In this document: positions 61,863-64,000 of the stretch, one piece after another | Layout of the letters: each line of letters opens with the position of its first letter | Position numbering within the stretch: the stretch's first letter is position 1 | Assembly (NCBI RefSeq): GCF_024498075.1 | Contig: NZ_JANHOF010000001.1 | Coordinates: 434,001-498,000 of the forward strand | Source of the DNA: Paenibacillus mendelii | GTDB lineage: Bacteria > Bacillota > Bacilli > Paenibacillales > Paenibacillaceae | Reading direction: 5' to 3' | Length of the DNA: 64,000 nucleotides | Notes under the pieces: generated by a model | Database searches by the model: none | The model's input: only the letters and a program-made list of their open reading frames with translations | Told to the model about the DNA's origin: nothing | Program-made: the position numbers and the translations under genes

Positions 61863-61922
61863 ATGCCCCGAACCAGATCGCAAGGCCGTCATACCGACTT
61901 ACCCAGCCCTAATTCGGGGCAT
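61863..61922. repeat. Inverted repeat between TcA and the nucleotidyltransferase gene
   Basis: ATGCCCCGAA (61863-61872) and TTCGGGGCAT (61913-61922) form a perfect 10-bp stem with a 40-nt loop. It could be an mRNA processing or stabilising hairpin, or partly cover the upstream start codon of the nucleotidyltransferase gene. Confidence 0.55.
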
Positions 61923-61948
61923 TACTGTTGATTTGAATGATAGCTTTC

Positions 61949-64000
61949 TTAATTTGTCCGGTATTGAACGATCAAGTATACGCCATCTACATCATCCGGC
62001 TGAAGGGAACGGTCATCCGCGGCATCATCCGCCTTCAGCTTGAATGTCCAAGCACCCTTAAGGTCGGGTTCGCTGCCGGCTGCGAACGTCTTCTCGCCAT
62101 GGTGAGCCGCGCCGTACGAGTAATCTTTCGCAAGTGCCATTGCATCCATGCCCGCCCCGGAAGGCGGCATAAACGACAGCGTATATCCAGTCTCGCCCTG
62201 ACAAGGAGCAATTACATGAAGTGCGGTCACTTTAACCGCTTTGTGGCGGTCGAAGAACGGCACATGCTTGCCCTCGAAGGTAATGTTCAGCAATTGGTCC
62301 GCTCCCTGCTGCACCGGATGAATGAAACGGTACCATTCACTTGGAAACTCCTGCTTCAGATTAAAGATGCGCACGCCCTGCTGCGGCAGGATCGTCTGCA
62401 GCCCGCTGCGGGCGGCAGAGGCGAGCGCCGCACCGCCGTCGCGAGCCGTGTAATGGACATGCATGACGACATCCGATACTGTCGAGAAGTCGATGGCATT
62501 GCAATCATGCGGCATTTCGATACGCCACAGGCTGACCGCGCCCGCACCTTCGAACGGCAAGTACCGTTCATCATTGAAACTCAACTCAAACACCCCGCTA
62601 TCATGATCTCCGCTGCTCGTGGCGATCGCCCTCGACAATCCGTATTGATCCGTAAACCGGCCATCGTCGATGCCGGCTCGGACATAGGCGCTGCCCGCCG
62701 TGCCGCTGATTCTGGTGCTGCTGCTTACGAGCGATAACGTGCAGTTTACACTCGTAAGCGGACCGGTAACGCATGGAATGCTGATACCGACTGATTTCAA
62801 ACGACGCATATAATGACCCGGATAATCCAGATCGAACAGCCATTCCGGCAATTCGACCAGACATGCTCCGGTCTCCTTCAGCTTCATCAAGCTGAATGGT
62901 GCCGCGATGGCTAGCGACACATGCTTCACGATTTCCAGCTGCCGTGCATTCTGTTCGTAATAAGCCGCGTCAAGACGGTTCAAATCATGAGCCAGCTTAT
63001 CGCCGGCAAGGAGGCCTTTCTTCAAGCTGTCCCAATAGCCGAACTGGATATAAGACGAGTCCTGCAGTCCCAGCTCGTATCGGAAAGCTTTCTCCGCGCG
63101 CTTGGCAATATCGTAAGCAAGCTGATAGCTCTGGAAGTAAAGGGTTGCAAGCTGCCCCTTCATCCATTGATAGAGCTCCAGATTCGTAAATTTGCTGTGC
63201 ATGAACTGCTGGACCGACTTCGCTTGCTCGATCTGCAGGTCATGATTGCCAAGCTCCCGCTGGGACATCGCAATCCGGATGCGGGAAGCTTCCATTTGTT
63301 GATCGATCTGCGCCCCCTCGATGACCGCGAGCGCCTTCTGCTGATCCCACTCTTCCTTGCGGCGGTGATAGCTGGCTACGGTTGAGGCCATGCCTGCCAT
63401 CTTCTCGAGCGATTGGGCAATGGCCGACATTGTCTGTACCATGTTCTCCGCGGCATCGCCAAACTTATCCCCGCCGGTTTCCGCAGTCGCTGTCGGCGAT
63501 CCGCCGAATCCGGAAGCGCCGATTGTGAAGTTCGGTATAAGCTTCAATCCCCCCGCCATGATATAGCCCGCCGCGATTGCGGTATCCAGGACCGTGGAAG
63601 CGCCTGAGAGAGAGAGCGCGGTTACTTCCCATGCATTCATGAACGGCAAATTCGTATAATAAGCGATCTTCTGGTCGGCTGCCTCCTTCGATTTCTCCAG
63701 GCTCAGCAGCGTCGCCTCCTGTTCCTTCACCGCTTGAAGCTTCACATGCCGGATTTGCTCGAGCAGCTTGGTCTCATGGGACATCCGCAGCAGAGCCAGC
63801 GCTTCGGCGTCACTCTTCTCCAGCACGGCGAGCAGCTGAGAACCAAGCGCCTTCACTTCTTCACACAGCTCCTTTGCCTTCTGCAGCATGATCGGGAACC
63901 GGTAATTTGGATGCGGTGCGTTCAGATCGTTCAGTACACTGCCGATATCGACGCCGGCGGCTGCCGCTTTCACGAGCAGAGCGGGATCGATCGGCGGCTC
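61949..64000 (-). CDS. TcA toxin subunit, C-terminal part (cut by window end)
   Basis: The last 683 codons of a Tc toxin A subunit; the frame is open to the window end, so about 1,800 further residues are expected beyond it. The segment begins DPALLVKAAAAGVDI, continues with long helices of the pore/channel region (hydrophobic stretch about 115-165 from the window end), and ends with the TcB-binding domain, recognised by LVELPEWLFDLDYPGHYMRR, IPCVTGPLTSVNCTL and the beta-rich C-terminus. TcA forms the pentameric translocation channel on which the TcB-TcC cocoon docks. First gene of the toxin operon in this window. Confidence 0.92.
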   Translation of the reverse strand, partial: EPPIDPALLVKAAAAGVDIGSVLNDLNAPHPNYRFPIMLQKAKELCEEVKALGSQLLAVLEKSDAEALALLRMSHETKLLEQIRHVKLQAVKEQEATLLSLEKSKEAADQKIAYYTNLPFMNAWEVTALSLSGASTVLDTAIAAGYIMAGGLKLIPNFTIGASGFGGSPTATAETGGDKFGDAAENMVQTMSAIAQSLEKMAGMASTVASYHRRKEEWDQQKALAVIEGAQIDQQMEASRIRIAMSQRELGNHDLQIEQAKSVQQFMHSKFTNLELYQWMKGQLATLYFQSYQLAYDIAKRAEKAFRYELGLQDSSYIQFGYWDSLKKGLLAGDKLAHDLNRLDAAYYEQNARQLEIVKHVSLAIAAPFSLMKLKETGACLVELPEWLFDLDYPGHYMRRLKSVGISIPCVTGPLTSVNCTLSLVSSSTRISGTAGSAYVRAGIDDGRFTDQYGLSRAIATSSGDHDSGVFELSFNDERYLPFEGAGAVSLWRIEMPHDCNAIDFSTVSDVVMHVHYTARDGGAALASAARSGLQTILPQQGVRIFNLKQEFPSEWYRFIHPVQQGADQLLNITFEGKHVPFFDRHKAVKVTALHVIAPCQGETGYTLSFMPPSGAGMDAMALAKDYSYGAAHHGEKTFAAGSEPDLKGAWTFKLKADDAADDRSLQPDDVDGVYLIVQYRTN

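Noticed and set aside
1..64000. CRISPR arrays, tRNA or rRNA genes, prophage or transposase genes
   Set aside because: No regularly spaced repeats, tRNA-like cloverleaf sequence, rRNA motif or transposase/integrase frame was found on reading both strands; only the kinase remnant shows gene decay.

Overview
The window reads as a chromosomal segment of a low-to-mid GC, Gram-positive, polysaccharide-degrading soil or host-associated Firmicute, most likely Paenibacillus or a close relative. This rests on the strong GGAGG-type ribosome sites with frequent TTG/GTG starts, many CUT1 sugar ABC transporters that lack their own ATPase, membrane-bound AraC/YesN-type regulators, a T-box leader, and an insecticidal-type Tc toxin locus. 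No database search was possible; family names are recognised from sequence motifs.

Layout. (1) 77-21,667: one long minus-strand operon of 11 genes behind a promoter at 21,639-21,667 with a cre/LacI-like site on its start point. In order of transcription: MsmX-type ATPase, a 990-residue membrane-anchored solute-binding protein carrying two carbohydrate-binding-like modules, two permeases, a lipoprotein binding protein, an NHL/YIP1 membrane protein, a DUF5696-type barrel protein, a second permease pair, and two large secreted carbohydrate-active proteins. (2) 22,047-22,429: decayed histidine-kinase fragment. (3) 22,544-24,406: T-box-controlled short (archaeal-type) aspartyl-tRNA synthetase, preceded by a leader reading frame that is extraordinarily rich in Asp and Asn codons. 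(4) 24,482-33,770: sugar catabolic region. A LacI regulator with an oxidoreductase and an epimerase-like protein lies next to an IclR regulator and a three-gene catabolic operon (oxidoreductase, deacetylase-like protein, beta-helix pectate-lyase-like protein) whose promoter carries the same palindrome found upstream of the IclR gene. (5) 33,962-40,283: GrpB-like protein, WYL regulator divergent from an MFS exporter, and a BcrAB-like ABC exporter flanked by its two-component system. (6) 40,440-50,061: a second glycan locus with aldo/keto reductase, AraC regulator, GH101/GH129-like enzyme, LplABC-type importer and its divergent YesN-type regulator. (7) 50,173-53,000: toroid-fold protein of unknown role, EamA transporter, sugar epimerase. 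(8) 53,469-64,000: Tc toxin locus with the C-terminal part of TcA (cut by the window end), a solitary MNT nucleotidyltransferase, a natural TcB-TcC fusion of 2,524 residues with a variable C-terminal payload, and a small candidate immunity gene.

The genes fit a lifestyle of sensing and importing complex glycans, with stacked carbon-catabolite and pathway-specific control, plus a toxin for interaction with insects or competing microbes. The most unusual items are the Asp/Asn-rich leader frame in front of aspS2, the Tc fusion with an apparent immunity gene, and the conserved-looking but functionally unexplained NHL-YIP1/DUF5696/dual-permease operon.
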